Shown here: piece after piece, positions 42,407 through 50,702 of the stretch
How the letters are laid out: each line of letters opens with the position of its first letter
How positions within the stretch are numbered: the stretch's first letter is position 1
NCBI GenBank assembly: GCA_034433795.1
Contig: DAOUAE010000034.1
Location: 12,907-76,906 of the forward strand
Origin: DAOUAE01 sp034433795
GTDB taxonomy: Bacteria > Chloroflexota > UBA6077 > FW602-bin22 > DAOUAE01
Reading direction: 5' to 3'
DNA length: 64,000 bases
Notes under the pieces: generated by a model
What the model was told of the DNA's origin: nothing
Database searches by the model: none
What the model saw: the letters and a program-made list of their open reading frames with translations, nothing else
Made by a program: the position numbers and the translations under genes

Positions 42407-43948
42407 ATGATGGAGACGGTGACGACCGCCAACCCCCTGCGGGCCGGCCTGCAGGCCGAGCGAACGCCGGCCCCCAATGTTCTGGTGATCTTCGGGGCCT
42501 CGGGCGATCTCACACGCCGGAAGCTCATCCCGGCCCTCTACAATCTGGCCCGGGAGCGGCTCCTGCCGGCGGGCTTCGCGGTCGTGGGCTACGCCCGCCG
42601 GCCGTACACCACCGAGGAGTTCCGCCAGCTCATGCGCGCGGCGGTCGACCGCTTCTCCCGCAGCCGTCCGGTCCAGGAGGCGGTCTGGGAGAGCTTCGCC
42701 GACCGCCTCTACTACCTCTCCGGTCAGTACGACCGGCCGGAGGACCTGCAGACTCTCGCCGAGTTTCTGGGTCTCCTCGACCGCCGGCACGGCACCGCCG
42801 GCAACCGCCTCTACTACCTGGCGACCCCGCCCGATGCCTACCCGGTGGTCATCCACCAGATCGGCCAGGCCGGGCTGGGCGGCGATCGCTCGAACGATGC
42901 CTGGACCCGCATCATCGTCGAGAAACCGTTCGGACGCGATCTGGAGACCGCCCGGGCCCTCAACCGCATCCTGGCCGGGGTCTTCGACGAGCGCCAGATC
43001 TACCGCATCGACCACTATCTGGGCAAAGAGACGGTTCAGAATATCCTGGTCTTCCGCTTTGCCAACGGCATCTTCGAGCCGCTCTGGAACCGTCAGTATG
43101 TGGACCACGTCCAGATTACGGTCAGCGAGAGCATCGGCATCGAGGGTCGCGGGGCCTACTACGACCAGGCCGGGGCGCTGCGCGATATGGTCCAGAACCA
43201 CATGCTGCAGCTCCTGGCCCTGGTGGCGATGGAGCCGCCGGTGGCCTTCGATGCCGACGCTGTCCGCGACGAGAAGGTGAAGGTCCTGCGGGCTATCCGC
43301 CCGATCGGCCCCGACGAGGTCGACCAGTATACGGTCCGCGGCCAGTACGGACCGGGGACAGTCGGGGGGCTGGACGTGCCCGGCTACCTGGAGGAGCCAG
43401 GGGTGGACCCGCACTCGACCACCGAGACCTACGTCGCCCTGAAACTCTACATCGACAACTGGCGCTGGGCCGGCACGCCCTTTTACCTGCGCACCGGCAA
43501 ACGGCTGCCCAAACGGGTGACCGAGATCGCCATTCAGTTCCGACGACCGCCGCACGTCCTCTTCGCCCAGGCGGCGGCCGACCTGGAGCCGAACGTCCTG
43601 GTGCTGCGTATCCAGCCCGGCGAGGGCATCTCGCTCAAGTTCGGCGCCAAGGTGCCGGGCCCGGCGGCGCGCATCCGCTCGGTCAACATGGACTTCCTCT
43701 ACGACGCCTCGTTTGGCAGCGAGGCCCCGGAGGCCTATGAGCGCCTGTTGCTGGACTGCATGCTCGGCGACTCGACCCTCTTCACCCGCCGTGACGAGGT
43801 CGAGACGGCCTGGGCGCTCATGACCCCGATCCTAGAGGGCTGGGCCCGGCGGCCCGGCCCCCTGCCTGTATACCCGGCCGGCACCTGGGGACCGGCTGCG
43901 GCCGAGGAGTTCATCGCCCGCGAGGGACGGCGATGGCGCCGTCCCTGA
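42407..43948 (+). CDS. zwf: Glucose-6-phosphate 1-dehydrogenase
   Basis: A 513-residue enzyme of the oxidative pentose phosphate pathway. N-terminal nucleotide motif IFGASGDLTRRKLIPALYNL, IIVEKPFGRDLETA, active-site RIDHYLGKETVQNI with catalytic His, and the C-terminal RTGKRLPKRVTEIAIQFR. Makes 6-phosphogluconolactone and NADPH. First in the operon zwf-opcA-gnd. A 6-phosphogluconolactonase gene is not among these genes. Confidence 0.97.
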   Translation: MMETVTTANPLRAGLQAERTPAPNVLVIFGASGDLTRRKLIPALYNLARERLLPAGFAVVGYARRPYTTEEFRQLMRAAVDRFSRSRPVQEAVWESFADRLYYLSGQYDRPEDLQTLAEFLGLLDRRHGTAGNRLYYLATPPDAYPVVIHQIGQAGLGGDRSNDAWTRIIVEKPFGRDLETARALNRILAGVFDERQIYRIDHYLGKETVQNILVFRFANGIFEPLWNRQYVDHVQITVSESIGIEGRGAYYDQAGALRDMVQNHMLQLLALVAMEPPVAFDADAVRDEKVKVLRAIRPIGPDEVDQYTVRGQYGPGTVGGLDVPGYLEEPGVDPHSTTETYVALKLYIDNWRWAGTPFYLRTGKRLPKRVTEIAIQFRRPPHVLFAQAAADLEPNVLVLRIQPGEGISLKFGAKVPGPAARIRSVNMDFLYDASFGSEAPEAYERLLLDCMLGDSTLFTRRDEVETAWALMTPILEGWARRPGPLPVYPAGTWGPAAAEEFIAREGRRWRRP

Positions 43949-43976
43949 GGGCCATCTCCCACCGGAGGGACGGACG

Positions 43977-45092
43977 ATGGCGCCGGAGGTGGCCACCGCT
44001 GGAACGGTGGCGCTGGTGGCCCCGCTCGATCCTGAGGAGATCGAGCGGGCTCTGAACAGACTCTTGAAAGGTGTCGGGAGCCCCGACCATCCGGCCACCC
44101 GCGCGCGGGTGCGAACGCTGGTGGTGGCCGGCCTGGAGCAGAGCGATCTGCCCGCTGTGACCCAGAGCCTGATCCCGCTGACTCTGCGTCACCCGATGCG
44201 GACGATCCTCCTTGTCCGGACCGAGACGCCCGGGCCGCTCCGGGCCTGGCTGACCGCTCACTGCCACCTGCCGCCTGGCGGGGCCTATCAGGTCTGTCAC
44301 GAGCAGATCGTTATCGAGGGGCCGCCAGGGGCCGAGCACCACTTCGGTCCGGTGGTCACGGCCCTGCTCTTGCCCGACCTGCCGGTGACTGTCTGGTGGG
44401 CCCGATGGCTGCCTATCGCCCATCCCCTCTTTCGTCAGGTGAACGCGCTGGCAGAGAGCGTTATCATCGACAGTGGCGCCCTGGGAGGGGCGCTGCCGCT
44501 CTATGGCCGGCTCGCCCAGGTGGTGCGGTCGGTCTCCCCGTACTGGCGTGACCTGCGCTGGCTGGGGCTCACCCCCTGGCGCAAACTCCTGGCCGATCTC
44601 TTCGATATTCCGGCTTTGCAGACGGCTCTGCCCGCGCTGCGCCAGGTGACCGTCACCCTGGCGGACCGCTCGTCCGGCCTGGCCAGCGGTCTTCTGTTCA
44701 TTGGCTGGCTGGCCGCCTGTCTGGGGTGGGAGCCGGTGGCCTGGCAGCGGACGGTGGAGGGGCTGGAATGGCAGTTTGTGGCCCCGTCCGGCCGTCCGGC
44801 GGCCGACCTGGTCTTCGCCTCGCCGGCGGCGCCGCTGGCGATCTGTCTGCGGCTTCCGACGCTCGAGCTGGTGCTCGAGGGGAGTCCGGACGGCGAGTGG
44901 TTGACGGTGGAGACGCCGGGACAGGCGACCCACCTTGAGCGGACGGTACGGCTGGGGCCGGCCGGCGCCGGTGTCTGGCTGGCCCAGGCGCTGGCGCTCA
45001 CCGATCCGGATCTGGTCTATCTCTCGACGCTGGAGATGATCGCCCGACTCGTCGGTCTGGTCGGGGCGGAGGAGGCGGAACAATGGCAGTGA
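43977..45092 (+). CDS. opcA: Glucose-6-phosphate dehydrogenase assembly protein OpcA
   Basis: A 371-residue OpcA-family protein with GGAGGGACG before the ATG. Visible landmarks are RVRTLVVAG near the N-terminus, RHPMRTILL, the central LLLPDLPVTVWWAR and SVIIDSGAL, followed by LTPWRKLLADLFDIP. OpcA activates or assembles Zwf in cyanobacteria and actinobacteria, and its position between zwf and gnd supports that role. Its end overlaps the gnd start by 10 bases. Confidence 0.88.
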   Translation: MAPEVATAGTVALVAPLDPEEIERALNRLLKGVGSPDHPATRARVRTLVVAGLEQSDLPAVTQSLIPLTLRHPMRTILLVRTETPGPLRAWLTAHCHLPPGGAYQVCHEQIVIEGPPGAEHHFGPVVTALLLPDLPVTVWWARWLPIAHPLFRQVNALAESVIIDSGALGGALPLYGRLAQVVRSVSPYWRDLRWLGLTPWRKLLADLFDIPALQTALPALRQVTVTLADRSSGLASGLLFIGWLAACLGWEPVAWQRTVEGLEWQFVAPSGRPAADLVFASPAAPLAICLRLPTLELVLEGSPDGEWLTVETPGQATHLERTVRLGPAGAGVWLAQALALTDPDLVYLSTLEMIARLVGLVGAEEAEQWQ

Positions 45093-46495
45093 TCGGCGTC
45101 ATCGGCCTGGCGGTGATGGGGGAGAACCTGGCGCTCAACCTCGCCGGCCACGGCTTCCCCGTTGTCGTCTACAACCGCACGGCCGAGCGGACGCGACGTT
45201 TTCTGGCCGAGCGGGCCCGAGGGTTTCCCATCCACGGAGCCTACACGCTCGCCGAGTTTGTCCAGGCGCTGGAGCGTCCCCGGCGGATCCTGTTGATGGT
45301 CCAGGCGGGCGCCCCGGTGGATGAGGTGCTGGCGCAGATAGAGCCGTTGCTGGCGCCGGGCGACATCGTGCTGGATGGGGGCAACTCGCACTACCGCGAC
45401 ACCGAGCGGCGGGCGTCGGCGCTGGCCGGGCGGGGCCTGCACTACTTCGGCGTGGGCATCAGCGGTGGCGAGGAGGGGGCTCTCAAAGGTCCGGCCATTA
45501 TGGTCGGGGGGCCCGCTGGCGTCTACCCCCAGATCGCCTCGATGCTGGAGGCCATCGCCGCCCGGACCGAGGACGGTCCCTGCTGCGGCTACCTGGGGCC
45601 GGGCGGGGCCGGCCATTACGTCAAAATGGTCCACAACGGCATCGAGTACGGGATTATGGAACTCATCGCCGAGGTCTACCACCTGCTGCGGGTGGTGCGG
45701 GGGCTATCGGCCTCCGATCTGAGCGCCCTCTTCGCCGCCTGGAACGCCGGTCCCCTGAACTCGTATCTGGTCGAGATCACCGCCCGCATTCTGGCCTATA
45801 TTGACCCGGAGACCGGCCAGCCGCTGGTGGATCTTATTCTCGATAAGGCGGGCCAGAAGGGCACCGGCCGGTGGACCTCGCAGGACGCGCTGGATCTCGG
45901 GGTGCCGGTGCCGACCATTGACGCCGCCCTCTGGGCCCGCCACCTCTCGGCCTATAAGAGCGAGCGCGAGCAGGCCGCCCGCCTGCTCCCGGCGCCGCCC
46001 GCCCCGGCCACGGTCGACGGGCGCCTGGTCGGCGACCTCCACGATGCCCTCTACGCCGGGATGATCACCGCCTTTGCCCAGGGCTTCGCCCTGCTCCACC
46101 AGGCCAGCCGCGAGTACCAGTATCAGATCCCGCTGGCCGAGGTCGCCCGCATCTGGCAGGGAGGCTGCATCATCCGGGCCCGTCTGCTCAAGACCATCCG
46201 GGCCAGTTTTCTCGACCAGCCCGACCGGCCGAACCTTCTCCTGGACCCGCGCTTCGCCGAGCTGCTGGCTCCGCTCCAGACCGGCTGGCGGCGGGCGGTC
46301 ATCACCGCTCGGGAGTGGGGGCTGCCCTGCCCGGCTCTCTCCGCCTCGCTCGATTACTACGACGCCTACCGGCAGGCGCGCCTGCCGGCCAATCTGGTCC
46401 AGGCCCAGCGCGACTACTTCGGGGCCCACACCTACGAACGAATCGACCGGCCCGGGGTCTTCCACACCCAGTGGACGCCCGAGGACCCCGTGTGA
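45083..46495 (+). CDS. gnd: 6-phosphogluconate dehydrogenase, decarboxylating
   Basis: 470 residues, the long (GndA) form. NADP motif GVIGLAVMGENLALNLAGHG, VYNRTAER, the GDIVLDGGNSHYRDTERR loop, substrate-binding VGISGGEEGALKGPAIMVGG, and the catalytic Lys in GAGHYVKMVHNGIEYGIME; C-terminal DKAGQKGTGRWTSQDA. Produces ribulose 5-phosphate, CO2 and NADPH. Last gene of the operon; translationally overlapped with opcA. Confidence 0.97.
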   Translation: MAVIGVIGLAVMGENLALNLAGHGFPVVVYNRTAERTRRFLAERARGFPIHGAYTLAEFVQALERPRRILLMVQAGAPVDEVLAQIEPLLAPGDIVLDGGNSHYRDTERRASALAGRGLHYFGVGISGGEEGALKGPAIMVGGPAGVYPQIASMLEAIAARTEDGPCCGYLGPGGAGHYVKMVHNGIEYGIMELIAEVYHLLRVVRGLSASDLSALFAAWNAGPLNSYLVEITARILAYIDPETGQPLVDLILDKAGQKGTGRWTSQDALDLGVPVPTIDAALWARHLSAYKSEREQAARLLPAPPAPATVDGRLVGDLHDALYAGMITAFAQGFALLHQASREYQYQIPLAEVARIWQGGCIIRARLLKTIRASFLDQPDRPNLLLDPRFAELLAPLQTGWRRAVITAREWGLPCPALSASLDYYDAYRQARLPANLVQAQRDYFGAHTYERIDRPGVFHTQWTPEDPV

Positions 46496-46505
46496 ACCAG
46501 AACAC

Positions 46506-46540
46506 GAGCGCTCGGGCGGCTAGCCGCCCGAGCGCTCTTT
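46506..46540. terminator. Terminator of gnd, overlapping the end of the opposing gene
   Basis: A perfect 15-bp stem (GAGCGCTCGGGCGGC / GCCGCCCGAGCGCTC) with a 2-base loop, then TTT on the plus strand. The loop holds part of the TAG stop (46520-46522) of the convergent CoA-binding gene, so one arm is coding. Confidence 0.8.
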
Positions 46541-46939
46541 CAGCCGGAGACGGGAGGTCAGCAGGGCGCAGGCCTGGTGGACCACGGTGAGCCCCAGCCG
46601 CTCGGCCAGGGCCACCACGTCGGGGTCGTCGGCTCCCGGCTGAAACCAGACCCGTCGGACGCCCAGACGGGCCGCCTCTTCAAGATAGGGCCGGGCGCGT
46701 TCCGGCCGGACGGCGATCACCACCACGTCGGGCCGCTCGGGCAGGGCGCTGAGGTTCGGATAGGCCGGAAGACCGGCCACCTCCGGCGCCTGCGGGTTGA
46801 CCGGGTAGACGCGGTGTCCCAGAGCCCGCAGCGTCAGCACCAGCTGGTGACTCTCTTTCTCGGGGTCGCGCGAGGCGCCAACCACCGCCCAGACTGGCTG
46901 GGCGAAGAAGTCGGCGATCCGCTCGGCCAGGGCGACCAT
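46520..46939 (-). CDS. CoA-binding protein (YccU-like)
   Basis: A 139-residue Rossmann-fold CoA-binding domain protein. VWAVVGASRDPEKESHQL is the nucleotide loop; GHRVYPVNPQAPEVAGLPAYPNLSALPERPDVVVI and RRVWFQPGADDPDVVALAERLGLTVVHQACAL match the family. Stand-alone members are widespread and uncharacterised. Its last codons lie within the gnd terminator. Confidence 0.88.
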   Translation of the reverse strand: MVALAERIADFFAQPVWAVVGASRDPEKESHQLVLTLRALGHRVYPVNPQAPEVAGLPAYPNLSALPERPDVVVIAVRPERARPYLEEAARLGVRRVWFQPGADDPDVVALAERLGLTVVHQACALLTSRLRLKERSGG

Positions 46940-46966
46940 CAGCCGGCTCCCATGCGATGATCGCTC

Positions 46967-48091
46967 TTATGATACCGCGTCCCCGGCCAGTGCGCGCCGG
47001 GCCTGGCCCAGGCGGTCGCGCAGGAGCAGAAGGTGCTGGGCCTCGGCGATAACCATCGCCGGGGTGATGGCCTCCAGACAGCGGGCCACCGACCGGTCGG
47101 CGCAGCAGCCAGGGGGAAACCGTCGGCAGGGCGCGTGCCAGTCGGCCACCGGTCGCTGCCAGAGCCAGGAGGGCGGACACCAGCGGACCGGCGGCCCGGC
47201 CCCGAAGACGATGACCGTGGGAACGGCCAGGGCGGTGGCCAGGTGGGCCGGCCCGCCGTCGTTGGTGATGAAGAGATCCAGACGGGCGAGCAGCGCGGCC
47301 AGCCCACCCAGCGAGAGGCATCCGGTCAGGTCGATGACGGGCAGAGGGCCGAGCAGCGCGCGGACGGCGGCCGTCTGGGGCGCCTGGCCGGGGCCGCCGA
47401 CCAGAATGAGGTGTTGAAAGCGGCCGGTGGCCCAGAGAGCCCGGGCCACGGCGGCGAAGCGCTCGGGCGGCCAGCGGCGGAGTGGGTCGGCGGCGCAGGG
47501 GTTGAGGCCGAGGGCGCCGCCCCGGTCGAGAGCGGCCAGCAGCCGTCCGCCGTCGAGGGCCTGGAGTTCGCGCCGGTCGCGGGGCTGGAGTGGCACGTCA
47601 GGGACGGTGGCCACCGGTGGGGCGCCGACCAGAGCCACCTGGTCGAGAAAGCGCTGGATCTCGTGGCGGTAGGGCGTGAACGGAACCCAGAGGTCGAGGG
47701 GAGGAGCGTCGGGCGTGCGGCTGCCGACGCTCAGGGCGGGGGCGAGGGCCTGGATGAAGCGGTTGGAGTGTCGGCCGTCGCCCGCCCACTGGAAGGCCAG
47801 GGCGAAGCGCTCGGCTCGCAGGGCGGCCAGCGCGGCCCGGGCCGCGGGGCTCTCGGCCGGGCCGTCGGCCACGCCGGGGAACGGCGGGCAGGCGACGACC
47901 CGCTCCAGGTAAGCATAGCGGCGGCAGAACGCCACCAGGTCGTGCCGGGCGATGAGGGTGATGCGGGCATCGGGCCGGGCGGCCTTGAGACTGCGCAGGG
48001 CCGGGGTGGTGGCCAGGAAGTCGCCCAGCCCGCCCGGCTTGAGGACGGCGATCTTGGGTGCGGGCGGCAGACTGGCCAGAATAGAGGGCAT
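46967..48091 (-). CDS. Glycosyltransferase family 9 (heptosyltransferase-like)
   Basis: A 374-residue GT-B fold protein. Start set at ATG 48091 (MPSILASLPPAPK); the long open frame further upstream runs through the preceding gene. KIAVLKPGGLGDFLATTPALRSLK is the GT9 N-terminal motif and LFITNDGGPAHLATALAVPTVIVFG the nucleotide-sugar motif. In bacteria without LPS such proteins may modify cell-surface glycans. It follows the phosphotransferase-like gene by 65 bases. Confidence 0.85.
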   Translation of the reverse strand: MPSILASLPPAPKIAVLKPGGLGDFLATTPALRSLKAARPDARITLIARHDLVAFCRRYAYLERVVACPPFPGVADGPAESPAARAALAALRAERFALAFQWAGDGRHSNRFIQALAPALSVGSRTPDAPPLDLWVPFTPYRHEIQRFLDQVALVGAPPVATVPDVPLQPRDRRELQALDGGRLLAALDRGGALGLNPCAADPLRRWPPERFAAVARALWATGRFQHLILVGGPGQAPQTAAVRALLGPLPVIDLTGCLSLGGLAALLARLDLFITNDGGPAHLATALAVPTVIVFGAGPPVRWCPPSWLWQRPVADWHAPCRRFPPGCCADRSVARCLEAITPAMVIAEAQHLLLLRDRLGQARRALAGDAVS

Positions 48092-48156
48092 GGCGACCGT
48101 CCCGTGCGCCGGCGTTCTGTCGGGCCCAACCGGCAGGGGTTGTGCCAGGGAGACCG

Positions 48157-49038
48157 TCAGCCCAGGCCGGCCCGGCGCTGCCAGGCGCTGATCCAGCGTC
48201 GAACCCGCTCCTGGGCGGCTGGGCTGAGCAGGCCCGGCCGGTCCGGGCGTGGGGCCAGGTCGTGGAGCAGCACCCACCCGGCCCAGGCGTAAAAGGGAGC
48301 GAGATCGCTCGGCGCGGGGAAGGTTCCGGCCGTCTCCCGGTAGCCCGCCCGCCAGGCCAGTTCCAGGAGCCCCCGCAGAGGGGAGAGAAGCCGCCGGCCA
48401 GGACCGGGTGGGGCGGGGGCCAGCCGGAGCAGCGTCACGGTGCGGGCCAGGTCCGCTCGGGGGTCGCCCCCGCCGGCGTTGATCCAGTCGAGGACGGCAG
48501 TCAGGCGGTGGCCGTCGGTCAGGACGTTGAGCGGATGGTAGTCCAGGTGGAGGAGAGCCTCGGTCCGGAGGGGGAGCTGGCGCAGGTGGTGCTGGACGGT
48601 CGCCGCCATGGGGCCCGCCCAGGCGATCCAGTCCCTGGCGGGCGGGCGCAGAGCGGCCGGCGCCTGGACGGCGTGGATCTGCGCCTGGACGGCTCCGAAG
48701 CGCCGGCCCAGCCGCCAGATCGTCCAGGGATGGGTCAGCAGGACGTGGAGAAGCGGCCGGCCCTGGCACCAGGAGAGGAGAAGCACCGGCCGTCCGGCAA
48801 CGGTCGCCTGGCCCAGGATACGCGGGACCGGAACTCCCGCTCGGGCGGCGGCCGCAAGCGCCAGGGCCTCACGTTGGGCGGCTGCACTCTGCTCTGGTCG
48901 GTAGAGGCGGAGGACCGCCCGCCGGTCGGGCCAGTCGAGGCGCCAGACCTGGGTATCGTGGCCTCCGGCCAGGGGTGTGATGCCCCTGGGGGGTGGCAGG
49001 TCCAGGGCCTGCAGAAACGGCTGAGGATCGACGGCCAC
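48157..49038 (-). CDS. APH-family phosphotransferase (small-molecule kinase-like)
   Basis: 293 residues starting at GTG 49038. Protein-kinase-like fold of the aminoglycoside/choline phosphotransferase superfamily: AVLRLYRP (nucleotide Lys region is Arg-rich), LLLSWCQGRPLL, catalytic HLDYHPLNVL (HxDxxxxN) and metal-binding LDWINAGGGDPRADLAR. Real aminoglycoside resistance is unlikely to be readable from this; many members phosphorylate sugars or lipids. Paired with the glycosyltransferase. A -10 box (TATACT) only 6 bases before the GTG suggests a leaderless message. Confidence 0.82.
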   Translation of the reverse strand: MAVDPQPFLQALDLPPPRGITPLAGGHDTQVWRLDWPDRRAVLRLYRPEQSAAAQREALALAAAARAGVPVPRILGQATVAGRPVLLLSWCQGRPLLHVLLTHPWTIWRLGRRFGAVQAQIHAVQAPAALRPPARDWIAWAGPMAATVQHHLRQLPLRTEALLHLDYHPLNVLTDGHRLTAVLDWINAGGGDPRADLARTVTLLRLAPAPPGPGRRLLSPLRGLLELAWRAGYRETAGTFPAPSDLAPFYAWAGWVLLHDLAPRPDRPGLLSPAAQERVRRWISAWQRRAGLG

Positions 49039-49044
49039 AGTCCC

Positions 49045-49050
49045 AGTATA
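49045..49050 (-). promoter_or_regulatory. -10 box of a probable leaderless transcript (APH-like gene)
   Basis: Minus strand TATACT ends 6 bases before the GTG start codon; transcription would begin at or within the first codon. The -35 is weak. Confidence 0.5.
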
Positions 49051-49138
49051 CGGGTTGTGGCCGGCGCTGGCCAGACCCGCGTATTGCCAGCCGGTGCCAG
49101 GTGTTTGTATGGTGATACGTAAAGAAGCCGGCGCGGTC

Positions 49139-49177
49139 TTGACAGGTTCTTGACAGGGCTGGCCGGTCTGCTATCCT
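49139..49177 (+). promoter_or_regulatory. Predicted promoter of the MFS gene with duplicated -35
   Basis: TTGACAGG occurs twice, at 49139 and 49150, 11 bases apart. The second TTGACA is 16 bases from TATCCT (49172-49177). The duplication could serve a regulator as well as sigma. Confidence 0.65.
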
Positions 49178-49244
49178 AGAGGGCAGGCCCCAGGGAGGGG
49201 TAGACGGCCCCGTGCGGGTGGGGCGGTATCAGGGTCGGTGAACG

Positions 49245-50540
49245 ATGAAACGGACCGTTCTGGGCTGCATCGTCGGCACATTTTTTCTGCGCTGCGGGAC
49301 CTCGGCCGAAGGGGTCATGCTCGGTCTGCTGCTGGCCCACATCGCCACCACCGTGGCGCCGATCCCGGCCACGATTGTCGGCCTTCTGGGGACGAGCTTC
49401 TACATCGCTGAGCTGCTGGGCGCGCCCATTTTCGGGGCGCTGACCGACCGGCTGGGAGCGCGGCGTTTCCTTCTGCTGAGTCCCTTCTTCGCCGGTCTGG
49501 CCAGCCTGATGATGGCCGGCATCTTCTTTGGCGTGATCCACGGGGTCCTCTCGCTCCCGCTGGCCATCGCCGCCTTCTTTGGAGTCCGGGTCTTCCAGGG
49601 TCTCTCGACTGCCGCTTCGGCACCCTCCAGCCTGAGTTACCTCTCCAGCGAGACCGCCGACGCCACCCAGCAGCGGGGGCTGGCGATGGGCTTCTTCGAG
49701 ATCGCCACCATCGCTGGCATGGCCAGCGGTTTCGTGGCCGGCGGGCAGTTCTGGACATATTTCTACGGCCGGGGCTTTATCCCGCTGCTTGTTATCTTCA
49801 CCATCGCCGGACTGGTCTTCTGGCGCTTCACCGAGGACCGGCCGCTGGCGGTGCACGAGCCGGGCCTGCGCCGCTACCTCGGTCTGCTCCAGAACCGCCT
49901 GCTCCTGCGTTTTGCCCCAGCCTGGCTGGCGGCCAACGCGGTCCTGGGGGCCTGGTTCACCCACAGCGTCTTCCAGATGGCCCACGGTACCCCCGACGAT
50001 GGACAGCTCCTGACCGGCGGCTTTTCGGGCTCGGCCCTCGGCTTCTACTTCGCCGGCTTCGCCCTGACCTTCGCCCTCGGGATCGCGGTCTGGGGCTGGC
50101 TGCTCGGGCGGGTGCCCAAGCTGACCGTGATGCTGGTCGCTATCGGCGGGCTCTTTCTGAGCTGTCTGGCGTTCTACGGCCTGAACCACAGCCAGGCCGA
50201 CGATGTCCGTGAAATCGTCTTCTGGCTGGCCCTGCTGGGCGTCGGGATCTTCTTGGAGAGCGGTTTCACGCCGGCGGCTCTGACTTTTCTGGCCGACATC
50301 GCCGATGCCAACGCCACCGAGCGTGGCGTGGTCATGGGCCTCTACTCGGTCTTCCTGGGAGTGGGCCAGTTGCTCGGCGCCGCACTGGCTGGTCCCTTCG
50401 CCGACCTCTACCGCATCGACGGGCTGATCCTCTTCTCAGCGATCCTGGGCTGTATCGCCCTGGGCGCTCTCCTGATGCTGCGCGAGGCGGTGGCGGTGGG
50501 CGTCCCCCAGAAGGCCGGGCCCGCCTCGCCGCGCTCCTGA
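49245..50540 (+). CDS. Major facilitator superfamily transporter
   Basis: A 431-residue protein with about 12 hydrophobic segments. Loop 2-3 signature GALTDRLGARRFLLLSPFF (GxxxDRxGxRR type) near residue 65; the second half shows LGRVPKLTVMLVAIGG and GLYSVFLGVGQLLGAALAGPFAD. Substrate unknown. Single gene with its own promoter; a weak stem-loop around 50571-50587 follows. Confidence 0.88.
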   Translation: MKRTVLGCIVGTFFLRCGTSAEGVMLGLLLAHIATTVAPIPATIVGLLGTSFYIAELLGAPIFGALTDRLGARRFLLLSPFFAGLASLMMAGIFFGVIHGVLSLPLAIAAFFGVRVFQGLSTAASAPSSLSYLSSETADATQQRGLAMGFFEIATIAGMASGFVAGGQFWTYFYGRGFIPLLVIFTIAGLVFWRFTEDRPLAVHEPGLRRYLGLLQNRLLLRFAPAWLAANAVLGAWFTHSVFQMAHGTPDDGQLLTGGFSGSALGFYFAGFALTFALGIAVWGWLLGRVPKLTVMLVAIGGLFLSCLAFYGLNHSQADDVREIVFWLALLGVGIFLESGFTPAALTFLADIADANATERGVVMGLYSVFLGVGQLLGAALAGPFADLYRIDGLILFSAILGCIALGALLMLREAVAVGVPQKAGPASPRS

Positions 50541-50702
50541 CCCTCAGCCAGCGGCTCGCCGCTTCCGGCGCCTCCCGGTTGGCGGGAGCGTGATCTGGCC
50601 TCTAGCCCTATCTTCCCATTGCCGGTTCCGGAGTGGGCCGGGCATACTCGGCCGGCCCGCCCCGCGGGAGTGGTCTGGGGGCGGGTTGGCGAGGAAGAGG
50701 CG

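Noticed and set aside
48092..48769. Upstream extension of the GT9 protein
   Set aside because: It is antisense-phase sequence of the APH-like gene with Pro/Arg-rich content; GT9 motifs begin after 48091.
48157..49038. Aminoglycoside resistance gene
   Set aside because: Only the general APH-fold motifs are present; pairing with a glycosyltransferase and no mobile context make a housekeeping kinase more likely.
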